64,000 nt of DNA from CBFFRJ01 sp963530515 (GCA_963530515.1 CAUSEC010000018.1:1-64000), one strand, 5' to 3'. Shown: positions 51,788 to 60,918, counted from the stretch's first letter. Notes: a model not told the origin generated them from the sequence alone. Numbers and translations: made by a program.

Positions 51788-51890
51788 CCCCTCACCCTGG
51801 CCCTCTCCCCAAAGGGGCGAGGGAACCGATCGAGCGGGCCGGGAGTAAGGTTTTCTCCCTCTCCCTCAGGGAGAGGGCCGGGGTGAGGGG
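51788..51890. repeat. Long inverted repeat, CCCTCACCC/CCCTCTCCC family, copy 2
   Basis: Arms of about 21 bp at each end (CCCCTCACCCTGGCCCTCTC and its near reverse complement at the right end), with CCCTCTCCC / GGGAGAGGG inner stems. It fills the gap between ygiQ start and ftsP stop. Same family as the copy at 49364-49452. Confidence 0.8.
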
Positions 51891-51892
51891 TA

Positions 51893-53308
51893 TTACGGCG
51901 CCGGGTTCACCAGCAGTTGCCCCATTGTCCCTCTGTCGGCCATCTCCAGCGTCTGGCTACCGTACTGGAACGGGAAATGGGGCCATGACGGCTGACCATA
52001 ATAAACCAGCAGCTCAACCTGCCCGTCGACCCAGACCGTATCTTTCCAGCCGCGATCTTCAGCAAAAGGCATCGCGCCGTTCACGTTACGCACCTGGAAC
52101 ATCACACCTTCGATGTGGAACGACTGCGGCATGTCCGCTCGCACCGTCCAGCGTTCCCATGTGCCTTGTTGCGCCGTGATATCGAGGCGTTGAGGGTCCC
52201 ACAGCTGGCCGTTAATACCAGGATCGCTGCCGAGCGTAATATCGCGGCTGCGGATCGGCGTACCGGTCATGATGTCCGCAGGCAGCAGGCGCAGCGGCAG
52301 CGTATCGGTCACCAGCGGCAGCAGCCCGGTGGGGCGCAACGTCAGCACCAGCGTGGAGATAAGAATGCTCGAGGGTTCGAAAAAACCGCGCAGGCGATCG
52401 ACAATGCCCGCCGCTTCACCACAAGTCAGAGAGACCTCATCGCCATTGGTCATATCGACCAGGATTTCCCGCCGCTCACCCGGTGCCAGCGCCAGTTGTT
52501 TAATCGAAACCGGTACCGGCAGAAAACCCTGATCGCCAGAAATTACGTGCAGCGCACGGCCATCGCTCATCTGTAATAAATAGCGGCGCGAGTTGGAGGC
52601 ATTCAGCAGGCGCAAACGCACCCAACCGCGCGACACCTCAACAAACGGGCTTTGCGCACCGTTGACCATCAGCGTATCGCCCACAAAGCCACCGCTGCCC
52701 GGTTCGCTGTATTCCGGGGTACCGAAGTTATCCAGGCGCTTGTCCTGAATAATGACCGGGAAATCATCCACACCGTAATGATTCGGAATAGGCAGAGACT
52801 TGCTCACCTCGTCCTCAATTAACCACATTCCGGCAAGACCGTTGTAGACCTGCTGAGCCGTGCGGTTTGGCGTGTTGGCGTGGTACCACAACGTGGCTGC
52901 ACTCTGGCGAATCGGCAGCACCGGCGCCCAATCATTGTTCGGTGTCATCATTCTGGCCGCCCCGCCAATCAGCGGGCCGGGTACCTGCAAACCGCTCACC
53001 GTCATGGCGACGTTATCCGCGAGACGGTTGCTGTAAATCAGTTTGACGTCGTCGCCGCTCCATACGCGGATCGTCGGGCCAAGATAGCGCCCGTTAATGC
53101 CCCAGACCTGGGCTCGCGTACCGGTAGAAAAGGACCAGTGAGTACGCTGTAGCGTCAGGAACAGCGGCTGACCACGGCGGGATTCCAGCAACGGCGGAAT
53201 GGGCAGCGGGGGTTGCTGCTGCCCGGCGGCGTTCGCCCTCAGCGGCATCGCGCTGGCGCAAAGTGCCGCACCAGATGCCTGAATAAATTGACGCCGACTG
53301 AGTGACAT
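51893..53308 (-). CDS. ftsP: Cell-division protein FtsP (SufI)
   Basis: 471 residues from the ATG at 53308 (MSLSRRQFIQASGAALCASA): a strong Tat signal with RRQF. Multicopper-oxidase fold of three cupredoxin domains (TLWYHANTPNRTAQQVYNGL resembles a copper-site loop, but the ligand set is incomplete as in SufI). Stabilises the divisome under stress in the periplasm. Lies 67 bp after plsC in the same direction. Confidence 0.94.
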   Translation of the reverse strand: MSLSRRQFIQASGAALCASAMPLRANAAGQQQPPLPIPPLLESRRGQPLFLTLQRTHWSFSTGTRAQVWGINGRYLGPTIRVWSGDDVKLIYSNRLADNVAMTVSGLQVPGPLIGGAARMMTPNNDWAPVLPIRQSAATLWYHANTPNRTAQQVYNGLAGMWLIEDEVSKSLPIPNHYGVDDFPVIIQDKRLDNFGTPEYSEPGSGGFVGDTLMVNGAQSPFVEVSRGWVRLRLLNASNSRRYLLQMSDGRALHVISGDQGFLPVPVSIKQLALAPGERREILVDMTNGDEVSLTCGEAAGIVDRLRGFFEPSSILISTLVLTLRPTGLLPLVTDTLPLRLLPADIMTGTPIRSRDITLGSDPGINGQLWDPQRLDITAQQGTWERWTVRADMPQSFHIEGVMFQVRNVNGAMPFAEDRGWKDTVWVDGQVELLVYYGQPSWPHFPFQYGSQTLEMADRGTMGQLLVNPAP

Positions 53309-53375
53309 AGTTGCTCCGTGTGAAACTGAATAAACCGTGCGGGAAGTCATTTCCCGACATAAAAACAGCGGGGAA

Positions 53376-54113
53376 TTAAACCCGACCCGTAGCTTCGCGT
53401 TCCGCCACTTCTTTATCTAATTCGGCAATCTTCTTCGCCATGACGTCGTGGCAATGCGCGGCCAGCTCACGAATCTGATCTTTACCATAGCTGCTGGTAT
53501 CGATCGGCGGCAGCATTTCGACAATCGCCAGACCGTTTTTAAGACGGTTAAGGTTAATTTTATTCGACGTCGTGGAAACACAGACAGGAATGACAGGAAC
53601 ACCCGCCGCAATGGCGGCATGGAACGCACCGGTTTTAAACGGCAATAACCCGCGACCACGGCTGCGCGTGCCCTCCGGGAACATCCAGACGGAGATGTTA
53701 CGTTTCTGAATATGCTTCACCACCTGCGCGATAGTGCCGTGTGCTTTGGCGCGGTTATTACGGTCGATCAGCAGGTTGCCGGTCAGCCAGTACAACAGAC
53801 CGAAAAAGGGCACCCACAGCAGGCTCTTTTTGCCGACGGTGACAGTCGGCGGCTGTACGATATTCGATGCGGTGACCATATCGTAGTTATTTTGGTGGTT
53901 GGCGATGTAAATCGCCTTGCTATGTTGGGAATAATTGGCCGGGAAACGTTTTTCTACTTTCAGCCCAAGCACCGGTGCCAGGCGACCAAACAGATGCCCA
54001 AAAGTAGCCACATGCTTCGGATTACGCGGACTCAGTAAGCAGTACAGGCAACCAAATACACAGACCAGAATGGAATAAATAACGACGATGATTGCGCGAA
54101 TAATAAATAGCAT
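53376..54113 (-). CDS. plsC: 1-acyl-glycerol-3-phosphate acyltransferase PlsC
   Basis: 245 residues. N-terminal membrane helix (IRAIIVVIYSILVCVFGCLY), catalytic NHQNNYD (HX4D) at about 73-79, and glycerol-phosphate-binding FPEGTRSRGRGLLPFKTGAF. Makes phosphatidic acid from lysophosphatidic acid at the inner membrane. Essential in E. coli; order parC-plsC-ftsP conserved. Confidence 0.96.
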   Translation of the reverse strand: MLFIIRAIIVVIYSILVCVFGCLYCLLSPRNPKHVATFGHLFGRLAPVLGLKVEKRFPANYSQHSKAIYIANHQNNYDMVTASNIVQPPTVTVGKKSLLWVPFFGLLYWLTGNLLIDRNNRAKAHGTIAQVVKHIQKRNISVWMFPEGTRSRGRGLLPFKTGAFHAAIAAGVPVIPVCVSTTSNKINLNRLKNGLAIVEMLPPIDTSSYGKDQIRELAAHCHDVMAKKIAELDKEVAEREATGRV

Positions 54114-54255
54114 AGCTACCTCGAAAACCCATCCCTATGTGCATGAAACGTTAGCCATCAACTCACAAGGCCAGGTCAGATGCGGGTCCGTAAAAAACAT
54201 ATTGTTAATCGCAATCCTCGAATAAACAACGCTTTTACAGGAAAAATTAGTGATA

Positions 54256-54277
54256 CCCCCCATCAGAACGAGGGGGG
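54256..54277 (-). terminator. Probable parC terminator
   Basis: CCCCCC / GGGGGG with a 10-base loop, 16 bp after parC; on the minus strand AATTTTT follows after about 10 bases. Weaker than a canonical site because of the gap. Confidence 0.5.
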
Positions 54278-54292
54278 CAAGAAATACGCGAA

Positions 54293-56551
54293 TTACTCTT
54301 CGCTATTACCGGTTTCGCCGCGGGCAGGTGCGTCAATTTCAACGCGATCAATACGTTGCAGCCCACGCATCAGGGTGCCACGACGCCCACGTTCACCCTG
54401 CACTTTTTGCAACTCTTCCGGGCGCAATTTGATTTTGCGCTTGCCGACGTGAATGAGCAGCGTGCTTTGCGGCGGTAGCAGGTAAAGATGCGCCAGGCCA
54501 TCTTCGCCTTTTGCTGCTTCCGCTGATGGGATACCGATGATTTTGTTGCCTTTACCTTTGGACAACTGCGGCAGGTCGCTGACCGGGAACATCAACATAC
54601 GCCCTGCCTGAGTGATAGCCAGCAGCATATCGGCGTCGTTTTCAATTTCCAGCGGCGGCATGACCCGTGAGTTATCCGGCAGGCTGATCAGGGTTTTACC
54701 GGCACGGTTGCGGGCCACCAGATCGCTGAAGGTACACACGAAGCCATAACCGGCATCGCTGGCCATCAACAATTTCTGGTCATCGTTGGTCATGACCATA
54801 TGTTCAATGGTCGCGCCCGGCGGAAGCGTCAATTTGCCGGTCAGCGGCTCACCCTGCCCACGGGCAGACGGCAGCGTAATCGGGTCAATGGCGTAGCTGC
54901 GTCCGGTCGAGTCAATAAACACCACCGGCTGATTGCTCTTCCCTTTCGCCGACGCTTTCCAGCTGTCGCCCGATTTAAAACTTAAGCCCTGGGCATCGAT
55001 ATCATGGCCTTTGGCGCTACGCACCCAGCCCATTTGCGACAGCACAATGGTGACAGGCTCGGACGGCAGCATGTCGTGTTCGTTCATGGCCTTCGCTTCT
55101 TCGCGCTCTTTCAGCGGAGAACGGCGATCGTCACCGAAGGCATCAGAATCGGCCTGCAGCTCTTTCTTCAGCAGGTTACTCATTTTGCGCTCGGAGGCGA
55201 GGATCCCCTGCAAATGGTCACGCTCTTTCGCCAGCTCATCCTGCTCGCCGCGAATTTTCATCTCTTCGAGCTTGGCAAGGTGGCGTAATTTCAGCTCAAG
55301 GATCGCTTCGGCCTGGGTTTCACTGATATCAAAACGCGACATCAGAACCGGCTTCGGCTCGTCCTCGGTACGAATGATATGGATGACTTCGTCGATATTA
55401 AGAAACGCCACCAGCAAACCTTCGAGGATATGCAGGCGCTTGAGCACTTTCTCCAGACGATAGCTCAGACGACGGCGCACCGTGTCGCGACGGAACGCCA
55501 GCCACTCGGTGAGGATCTCCAGCAGGTTTTTCACCGACGGGCGACCATCAAGACCGATCATATTCAGGTTAACGCGGTAGCTCTTTTCCAGATCGGTGGT
55601 GGCAAACAGGTGGTTCATCACCGGTTCCATGTCCACACGGTTGGAACGTGGCACGATAACCAGACGCGTCGGGTTTTCGTGATCCGATTCGTCACGCAGG
55701 TCGTCAACCATCGGCAGCTTTTTGTTGCGCATTTGCGCCGCAATCTGCTCCAGCACTTTGGCCCCGGAAACCTGGTGCGGCAGTGCGGTAATGACCACCG
55801 CGCCGTCTTCTTTCTTCCACACCGCGCGCATGCGCACGGAACCACGCCCATTCTCATAAATCTTACGAATTTCTGCACGCGGGGTAATGATTTCGGCTTC
55901 GGTCGGGTAATCCGGCCCCTGGACGATATCCAGCAGTTGATCGAGGGTGGTTTTTGGCTGCTCGATAAGCGTGATGGCCGCTTTTGCCACTTCACGCAGG
56001 TTATGGGGAGGAATGTCTGTTGCCATCCCTACCGCAATACCGGTGGTACCGTTCAGCAGGATGTTCGGCAGGCGCGCAGGCAGCATTTTCGGCTCCTGCA
56101 TGGTGCCATCAAAGTTCGGCACCCAGTCCACCGTGCCTTGTCCCAGCTCGCCCAGCAGGACGTCAGCGTATTTGGACAGACGGGATTCGGTATAACGCAT
56201 GGCGGCGAAGGACTTGGGATCGTCCGGTGCGCCCCAGTTACCCTGACCATCCACCAGCGGGTAGCGGTAGGAGAACGGCTGTGCCATCAATACCATGGCT
56301 TCGTAGCAGGCGCTGTCGCCGTGCGGATGGTATTTACCCAGTACGTCACCGACGGTACGGGCGGATTTTTTGAATTTGGCGCTGGCACTCAGCCCCAGCT
56401 CAGACATCGCGTACACGATGCGACGCTGTACAGGTTTCAGGCCATCACCAATAAACGGCAACGCCCTGTCCATGATGACGTACATGGAGTAGTTCAGATA
56501 GGCGTTTTCCGTGAATTCATGCAGCGCAAGGCGCTCTGCCATATCGCTCAT
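54293..56551 (-). CDS. parC: DNA topoisomerase IV subunit A
   Basis: 752 residues, full length. Active-site Tyr in FAAMRYTESRL (Y120). The quinolone-determining segment GKYHPHGDSACYEAMV has Ser80 and Glu84, the wild-type residues of E. coli, so no classic target-site resistance change. The C-terminal beta-pinwheel is complete. Decatenates chromosomes with ParE, whose gene in E. coli follows ygiN; parE is not in this window. Confidence 0.97.
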   Translation of the reverse strand: MSDMAERLALHEFTENAYLNYSMYVIMDRALPFIGDGLKPVQRRIVYAMSELGLSASAKFKKSARTVGDVLGKYHPHGDSACYEAMVLMAQPFSYRYPLVDGQGNWGAPDDPKSFAAMRYTESRLSKYADVLLGELGQGTVDWVPNFDGTMQEPKMLPARLPNILLNGTTGIAVGMATDIPPHNLREVAKAAITLIEQPKTTLDQLLDIVQGPDYPTEAEIITPRAEIRKIYENGRGSVRMRAVWKKEDGAVVITALPHQVSGAKVLEQIAAQMRNKKLPMVDDLRDESDHENPTRLVIVPRSNRVDMEPVMNHLFATTDLEKSYRVNLNMIGLDGRPSVKNLLEILTEWLAFRRDTVRRRLSYRLEKVLKRLHILEGLLVAFLNIDEVIHIIRTEDEPKPVLMSRFDISETQAEAILELKLRHLAKLEEMKIRGEQDELAKERDHLQGILASERKMSNLLKKELQADSDAFGDDRRSPLKEREEAKAMNEHDMLPSEPVTIVLSQMGWVRSAKGHDIDAQGLSFKSGDSWKASAKGKSNQPVVFIDSTGRSYAIDPITLPSARGQGEPLTGKLTLPPGATIEHMVMTNDDQKLLMASDAGYGFVCTFSDLVARNRAGKTLISLPDNSRVMPPLEIENDADMLLAITQAGRMLMFPVSDLPQLSKGKGNKIIGIPSAEAAKGEDGLAHLYLLPPQSTLLIHVGKRKIKLRPEELQKVQGERGRRGTLMRGLQRIDRVEIDAPARGETGNSEE

Positions 56552-56682
56552 TAATCGTGATTCCTCAACGTGTGCGCCCGCCTTTTCGGCGGCAATATTG
56601 CCGCAGATACTAACCTATATAGAGCATTGAGGCATAGTGAAGAGAATATAAAACGCGGAGAGGTTTCGATTTTTCATGGAGG

Positions 56683-56970
56683 TCATGGCAATCGTTGCAA
56701 GGCTTCTTCATAGGTCTGCGCTCGCTCGCGTTTACCCACAGCAACGACAAAAACCACGATTCGCTCATCCTGTACCTGGTAGACCAGGCGATAACCTGAA
56801 GCACGCAGTTTTAGCTTGTAACAGTCAGGCATCCCTCTGAGTTTGTTGGCTTCAATCCTTGGTGCGATTAACACCTGAGCCAATTACTTTTTTAACTGTT
56901 CGCGGACGGTTGCCCCCAATTTGCGCCACTCCTTTAGCGCCCTTTCATCAAACTCCAGTAGATAAGCCAT
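56683..56970 (-). pseudogene. RelE-family toxin with in-frame stop at codon 29
   Basis: From the ATG at 56970, sharing one base with the antitoxin stop (TAATG), 28 codons read MAYLLEFDERALKEWRKLGA and onward to QLKK, then TAA (56884-56886), then the same frame continues LAQVLIAPRIEANKLRGMPD to the normal RelE end (VYQVQDERIVVFVVAVGKRE). The whole is a typical 95-residue RelE ribonuclease toxin, so a single base change most likely created the stop. Downstream TTG/ATG starts would give a protein without the N-terminal helices. The toxin is probably inactive; readthrough is possible. Confidence 0.82.
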
Positions 56971-57209
56971 TACAGATCATCCAGGGTCACACGCACGGGT
57001 TTAGGATCACGAAGTCGCTCTCGAACAACCTCCAGTAATTCAATATCTTCATCACTTAATACCCGTTGGCTGAAAGGCAGACGCCCATTATCAGCAACGT
57101 ACTCCAGAGTCTGACGAAGCACGTCCGAGGGTGTGACGCCAAGTTTTTCCAGCGCAGCATAAGAACGTGCTTTTAATTCATCATCAATACGCAGATTGAT
57201 AGTGCCCAT
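56970..57209 (-). CDS. RelB/DinJ-family antitoxin
   Basis: 79 residues from the ATG at 57209. N-terminal ribbon-helix-helix (MGTINLRIDDELKARSYAAL, VTPSDVLRQTLEYVADNGRL) for operator binding and dimerisation; the C-terminal part (LEVVRERLRDPKPVRVTLDD) would wrap the RelE toxin. Overlaps the broken toxin gene by one base. Intact, so it could still bind DNA or neutralise related toxins. Occupies the place of mqsRA/ygiV in E. coli. Confidence 0.85.
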   Translation of the reverse strand: MGTINLRIDDELKARSYAALEKLGVTPSDVLRQTLEYVADNGRLPFSQRVLSDEDIELLEVVRERLRDPKPVRVTLDDL

Positions 57210-57308
57210 AAATTTGCCTCCACATACGTAAATACATTTGTCATTACATACTATGGCATCATCCTGTTTTATGGGCAACGTCTGTCAGGGCAGATGATTC
57301 ACTGGGCC

Positions 57309-57683
57309 TTACTGGCTGACCTTCGTCACTTGCTTCACGTCGATTTCGACCGAGTTCCAGTCTTTGTCCACTTCGCCCTGGATTTCCACGAGATCCTGCG
57401 GCCCCACGGTCACGCCATTCCAGCGTTTATGGTCAATGTCGACGTTAATCGTGCCGGAGGCATCTTTGAAGGTATAGACATCATCCGACAGGCGCTCGAC
57501 GATATTCCCCCGCAGGGTAACCCAGGCATCGTCACGCATGGATTTTGCACTTTCGACGGTCGTAGTACCGCCGCCAGGCCCGGTAAATCCCCCGCTCTGG
57601 TTCATTGCCTGGCTTTGATTCGCCGCAAACACGGGGGCGGAACACATCATCACTATCGCGGTCATCGCTGCAATTTTTTTCAT
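57309..57683 (-). CDS. ygiW: Periplasmic OB-fold stress protein YgiW
   Basis: 124 residues from the ATG at 57683. Signal peptide MKKIAAMTAIVMMCSAPVFA, then the bacterial OB-fold (BOF) domain: DAWVTLRGNIVERLSDDVYT, INVDIDHKRWNGVTVGPQDL, VEIQGEVDKDW. Induced by peroxide and other stresses in relatives. Diverges from qseB, with a QseB/PmrA-type box between them. Confidence 0.93.
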   Translation of the reverse strand: MKKIAAMTAIVMMCSAPVFAANQSQAMNQSGGFTGPGGGTTTVESAKSMRDDAWVTLRGNIVERLSDDVYTFKDASGTINVDIDHKRWNGVTVGPQDLVEIQGEVDKDWNSVEIDVKQVTKVSQ

Positions 57684-57732
57684 CTTTTCTCTCCCTTTAT
57701 TAGTCGGTTCGTCCACATTAAACCTGCCAGTT

Positions 57733-57749
57733 CTTAATAACTTCTTAAG
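57733..57749 (+). promoter_or_regulatory. QseB/PmrA-type box in the ygiW-qseB gap
   Basis: CTTAAT-AACTT-CTTAAG: two direct half-sites six bases long separated by five, the layout of PmrA and QseB targets. It is 84 bp before qseB and 50 bp before ygiW, so autoregulation and control of ygiW are both plausible. Confidence 0.65.
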
Positions 57750-57832
57750 GCAAAAAAAGAAATCTTTTTTCTGTACAGCCCCCTGAAACAGCATGTTTAC
57801 TTGCTGGCGGGCGAGATAAAAAGGGATGTCAC

Positions 57833-58492
57833 ATGCGCGTGTTACTGATTGAAGATGACAAACTGATTGGCGACGGCATCAAAGCCGGGTTGAGCAAATT
57901 GGGGTTCAGCCCCGACTGGTTCACCGACGGGTTGCTGGGCAAGCAGGCGCTCTACAGCGCGCCTTACGATGCGGTGGTGCTGGATCTCACGTTGCCGGGT
58001 ATCGACGGGCTTGAAATCCTGCGTGAGTGGCGTGATAAAGGCCACAGCGAGCCGGTGCTGATCCTCACCGCCCGCGATGCGCTCGACCAGCGCGTTGAAG
58101 GGCTACGCCTGGGCGCGGACGACTACCTGTGCAAGCCCTTTGCGTTGATTGAAGTGGCGGCCAGACTGGAAGCGCTGGTACGGCGCAGCCACGGCCAGAC
58201 GCGCAGCGAGCTTCGCCACGGTAACGTCACCCTTGACTCTGGCAGTCTCGTCGCCACGCTGGCCGGTGAGCCGCTGACCCTCAAGCCGAAAGAGTTCGCG
58301 CTGCTGGAACTGCTGCTGCGCAATACCGGTCGCGTCCTGCCGCGCAAACTGATCGAAGAGAAGATATATAGCTGGGATGACGATGTCTCCAGCAACGCCG
58401 TCGAGGTTCACGTACACCACCTGCGCCGCAAACTCGGCAGCGAGTTTATTCGCACCGTTCACGGTATCGGCTACACCCTGGGTGACGCATGA
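57833..58492 (+). CDS. qseB: Response regulator QseB
   Basis: 219 residues, OmpR/PhoB type. Receiver with Asp51 in AVVLDLTLPG and Lys in LGADDYLCKPFALIE; winged-helix C-terminus ending VEVHVHHLRRKLGSEFIRTV. Controls flagella, virulence and stress genes with its kinase QseC. Its stop overlaps the qseC start by 4 bp (ATGA). Confidence 0.95.
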   Translation: MRVLLIEDDKLIGDGIKAGLSKLGFSPDWFTDGLLGKQALYSAPYDAVVLDLTLPGIDGLEILREWRDKGHSEPVLILTARDALDQRVEGLRLGADDYLCKPFALIEVAARLEALVRRSHGQTRSELRHGNVTLDSGSLVATLAGEPLTLKPKEFALLELLLRNTGRVLPRKLIEEKIYSWDDDVSSNAVEVHVHHLRRKLGSEFIRTVHGIGYTLGDA

Positions 58493-59841
58493 AATGGCCT
58501 AAAATATCCAGCCTGCGCCTGCGCCTGACGCTGCTGTTTTTACTGCTGGCGGCAGTGGCCTGGAGCAGTGCAAGCCTGGTCGCCTGGCAGCAAACCCGCG
58601 ACAGGCTGGATGAACTCTTCGACACCCAACAAATGCTGTTCGCCAAACGGCTCAGCACCATGAGCATTGATGAGCTTAGCCAGGTGCAGCGCACCACGCC
58701 CCCGGTGCGCAAAGTGAAGAAGGGTCATCTGGATGATGACGCCCTGGCCTTTGCCATTTTTTCCCTCGACGGCAAACGCGTACTCCACGATGGCGAAAAC
58801 GGTGAGCAGATCCCGTGGAAATATCGCCGTGACGGTTTTGAAAATGGCCGCCTGAAGGATGACGATGACGAATGGCGCTTCTTGTGGCTCACCTCCGCTG
58901 ACGGGCAACACCGGATTGCCGTCGGCCAGGAGTGGGATTATCGCAAAGAGATGGCGGTGGATATCATCACCTCGCAGCTTACCCCCTGGCTGGTGGCGCT
59001 GCCGCTGATGCTTATCCTGCTGATAGTGTTACTCAGTCGTGAATTGCGCCCTTTGCGACGGCTGGCCCAGTCGCTGCGGGTACGCGCCCCGGACAGCGCC
59101 GTGCCGCTGGATAACACCGGCGTGCCCAACGAAGTCCGCCCGCTGGTGGACGCCCTTAACCAGCTGTTTGCCCGCACCCAAAGCATGATGCTGCGCGAAC
59201 GGCGCTTTACCTCCGACGCCGCCCATGAGCTGCGCAGTCCGTTAACCGCATTGAAAGTGCAAACCGAGGTGGCGCAGCTGTCGCAGGACGATCCGCCCGC
59301 ACGGGAAAAAGCGCTGCATCAGCTTCACGCCGGCATCGATCGCGCGTCTCGTCTGGTTGATCAACTGCTCACCCTTTCACGCCTCGACTCCCTGGAAAGC
59401 CTTGAAGATGTGCAGCCAGTGGCGCTTGAATCGCTGCTGCAATCGGCGGTGATGGACATCTACCACACCGCCCGGCAGGCGGGTGTGGATGTGCGACTGG
59501 ATATCCACGCGCAGGATGTGACCCGCACCGGGCAGCCGCTGCTGCTCAGCCTGCTGGTGCGTAATTTGCTGGATAACGCCGTGCGCTACAGCCCGGCGGG
59601 CAGCGTGGTGACGGTGACGCTGGATGCGCATGCTGTTCTTGTGTGTGACAACGGGCCGGGCATCAGCGAGGAAGCACTTGCCCGCATCGGCGAGCGTTTT
59701 TACCGCCCGCCAGGCCAGAGCGAAACGGGCAGCGGGCTGGGATTATCCATTGTTAAGCGTATCGCCCAGATGCACCACATGACGGCGATATTCAAAAACG
59801 GCACCGATGGAGGGTTTACCGCCGAGATCCGTCTGGGATGA
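58489..59841 (+). CDS. qseC: Sensor histidine kinase QseC
   Basis: 450 residues. Membrane helices at about 10-30 and 160-182 flank a periplasmic sensor of about 130 residues. HAMP linker, then the H-box in SDAAHELRSPLTALKVQTEV, N-box LVRNLLDNAVRYSPAG, and G-boxes VCDNGPGIS and GSGLGLSIVKRI. Proposed sensor of autoinducer-3 and adrenergic signals; phosphorylates QseB and can cross-talk with PmrA. E. coli ygiZ, normally next, is absent. Confidence 0.95.
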   Translation: MKWPKISSLRLRLTLLFLLLAAVAWSSASLVAWQQTRDRLDELFDTQQMLFAKRLSTMSIDELSQVQRTTPPVRKVKKGHLDDDALAFAIFSLDGKRVLHDGENGEQIPWKYRRDGFENGRLKDDDDEWRFLWLTSADGQHRIAVGQEWDYRKEMAVDIITSQLTPWLVALPLMLILLIVLLSRELRPLRRLAQSLRVRAPDSAVPLDNTGVPNEVRPLVDALNQLFARTQSMMLRERRFTSDAAHELRSPLTALKVQTEVAQLSQDDPPAREKALHQLHAGIDRASRLVDQLLTLSRLDSLESLEDVQPVALESLLQSAVMDIYHTARQAGVDVRLDIHAQDVTRTGQPLLLSLLVRNLLDNAVRYSPAGSVVTVTLDAHAVLVCDNGPGISEEALARIGERFYRPPGQSETGSGLGLSIVKRIAQMHHMTAIFKNGTDGGFTAEIRLG

Positions 59842-59946
59842 TTATTGCTCAAAACGCAAAAGTCTTTGCACGTTTTGCCTGGTTCGTCAAAGGTCGGTTC
59901 GGGATAGAATTGCCGCCAATGACGTTTCGCTGAGGACACCACACCC

Positions 59947-60528
59947 ATGAGCAATATCCTGATTATCAATGGCGCAAAACAGTTTGCCCACTCTAAAGGT
60001 CAGTTGAATGACACCCTGACCTCCGTTGCTGAAAGCTTCCTGCGTGATGCAGGGCACCAGGTCAAAGCCGTGCGTACCGACGGCGACTACGACATCAAAG
60101 AAGAAGTGCAGAACTTCCTGTGGGCCGATGTGGTTATCTGGCAGATGCCAGGCTGGTGGATGGGCGCGCCATGGACCGTCAAAAAATACATGGATGATAT
60201 CTTTACCGAAGGGCACGGCGCGCTGTACGCCAGCGACGGACGCAGCCGTTCAGATGCATCCAAAAAATACGGCTCCGGCGGTCTGATTCAGGGCAAAAAA
60301 TATATGCTCTCACTGACCTGGAACGCGCCGCTTGACGCGTTTAATGATGAAGACCAGTTCTTCCATGGCGTGGGCGTAGACGGCGTCTACCTGCCGTTCC
60401 ACAAAGCCAACCAGTTCTTAGGCATGGAATCGCTGCCGACCTTTATCGTCAATGACGTGATTAAAATGCCGGACGTACCGCGTTACATTGAGGAATATCG
60501 CAAGCATCTTGGGCAAATTTTTGGTTAA
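59947..60528 (+). CDS. mdaB: NADPH:quinone oxidoreductase MdaB
   Basis: 193 residues, flavodoxin-like FAD enzyme. Phosphate loop ILIINGAKQFAHSKGQLN, signature VVIWQMPGWWMGAPWTVKKY, active-site Tyr in GVYLPFHKANQFLGM region. Reduces menadione and ubiquinone by two electrons, protecting against redox cycling. Works with YgiN downstream in a proposed quinol cycle. A second enzyme of the same superfamily is encoded at 14.8-15.4 kb. Confidence 0.95.
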   Translation: MSNILIINGAKQFAHSKGQLNDTLTSVAESFLRDAGHQVKAVRTDGDYDIKEEVQNFLWADVVIWQMPGWWMGAPWTVKKYMDDIFTEGHGALYASDGRSRSDASKKYGSGGLIQGKKYMLSLTWNAPLDAFNDEDQFFHGVGVDGVYLPFHKANQFLGMESLPTFIVNDVIKMPDVPRYIEEYRKHLGQIFG

Positions 60529-60558
60529 CTGAGAGACTGGACTTAGAAGGAGTTAACC

Positions 60559-60873
60559 ATGTTGACAGTGATTGCTGAAATTCGTACCCGCCCAGGGCAG
60601 CACCATCGCCAGGCGGTTCTTGACCAGTTTGCGAAAATTATCCCGACCGTGCTGCAGGAAGAAGGCTGCCATGGCTACGCGCCGTGGGTCGATCACGCCG
60701 CAGGGGTAAGTTTTCAGACCGCCGCACCGGATTCCATCGTGATGGTTGAGCAGTGGGAAACGGTCGCCCATCTTGAAGCGCACCTTGCCACAGCGCACAT
60801 GAAAGCCTGGAGCGAAGCGGTAAAAGGCAACGTCCTTGAGACCCATATTCGCATTCTGGAGCAAGGGGTTTAA
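60559..60873 (+). CDS. ygiN: Quinol monooxygenase YgiN
   Basis: 104 residues, antibiotic-biosynthesis monooxygenase (ABM) ferredoxin-like fold: LTVIAEIRTRPGQHHRQAVL and MVEQWETVAHLEAHLATAHM. Oxidises menadiol back to menadione, opposing MdaB. AAGGAG lies 7 bases before the ATG, 30 bp after mdaB. Confidence 0.95.
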   Translation: MLTVIAEIRTRPGQHHRQAVLDQFAKIIPTVLQEEGCHGYAPWVDHAAGVSFQTAAPDSIVMVEQWETVAHLEAHLATAHMKAWSEAVKGNVLETHIRILEQGV

Positions 60874-60887
60874 TCCCCGCCGTTCAG

Positions 60888-60907
60888 CCCTCTCCCGCGG
60901 GAGAGGG
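60888..60907. repeat. CCCTCTCCC palindrome after ygiN
   Basis: Perfect 20-bp palindrome CCCTCTCCCGCGGGAGAGGG between the 3' ends of ygiN and the GH88 gene. Same family as 43839-43862. Followed by TAAAAAC, so not a good intrinsic terminator for ygiN. Confidence 0.75.
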
Positions 60908-60918
60908 TAAAAACTGCG

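Noticed and set aside
54293..56551. Quinolone-resistance substitution in ParC
   Set aside because: Residues 80 and 84 are Ser and Glu, the susceptible type.
55379..56554. Open frame of 391 codons on the plus strand opposite parC
   Set aside because: It mirrors a certain, highly conserved gene in high-GC DNA; no ribosome site, odd amino-acid composition (His, Arg, Gln rich).
56683..56883. Downstream part of relE as an independent 66-residue gene
   Set aside because: It begins at a TTG right after the TAA and lacks the N-terminal RelE helices; same-frame continuity shows one broken gene.
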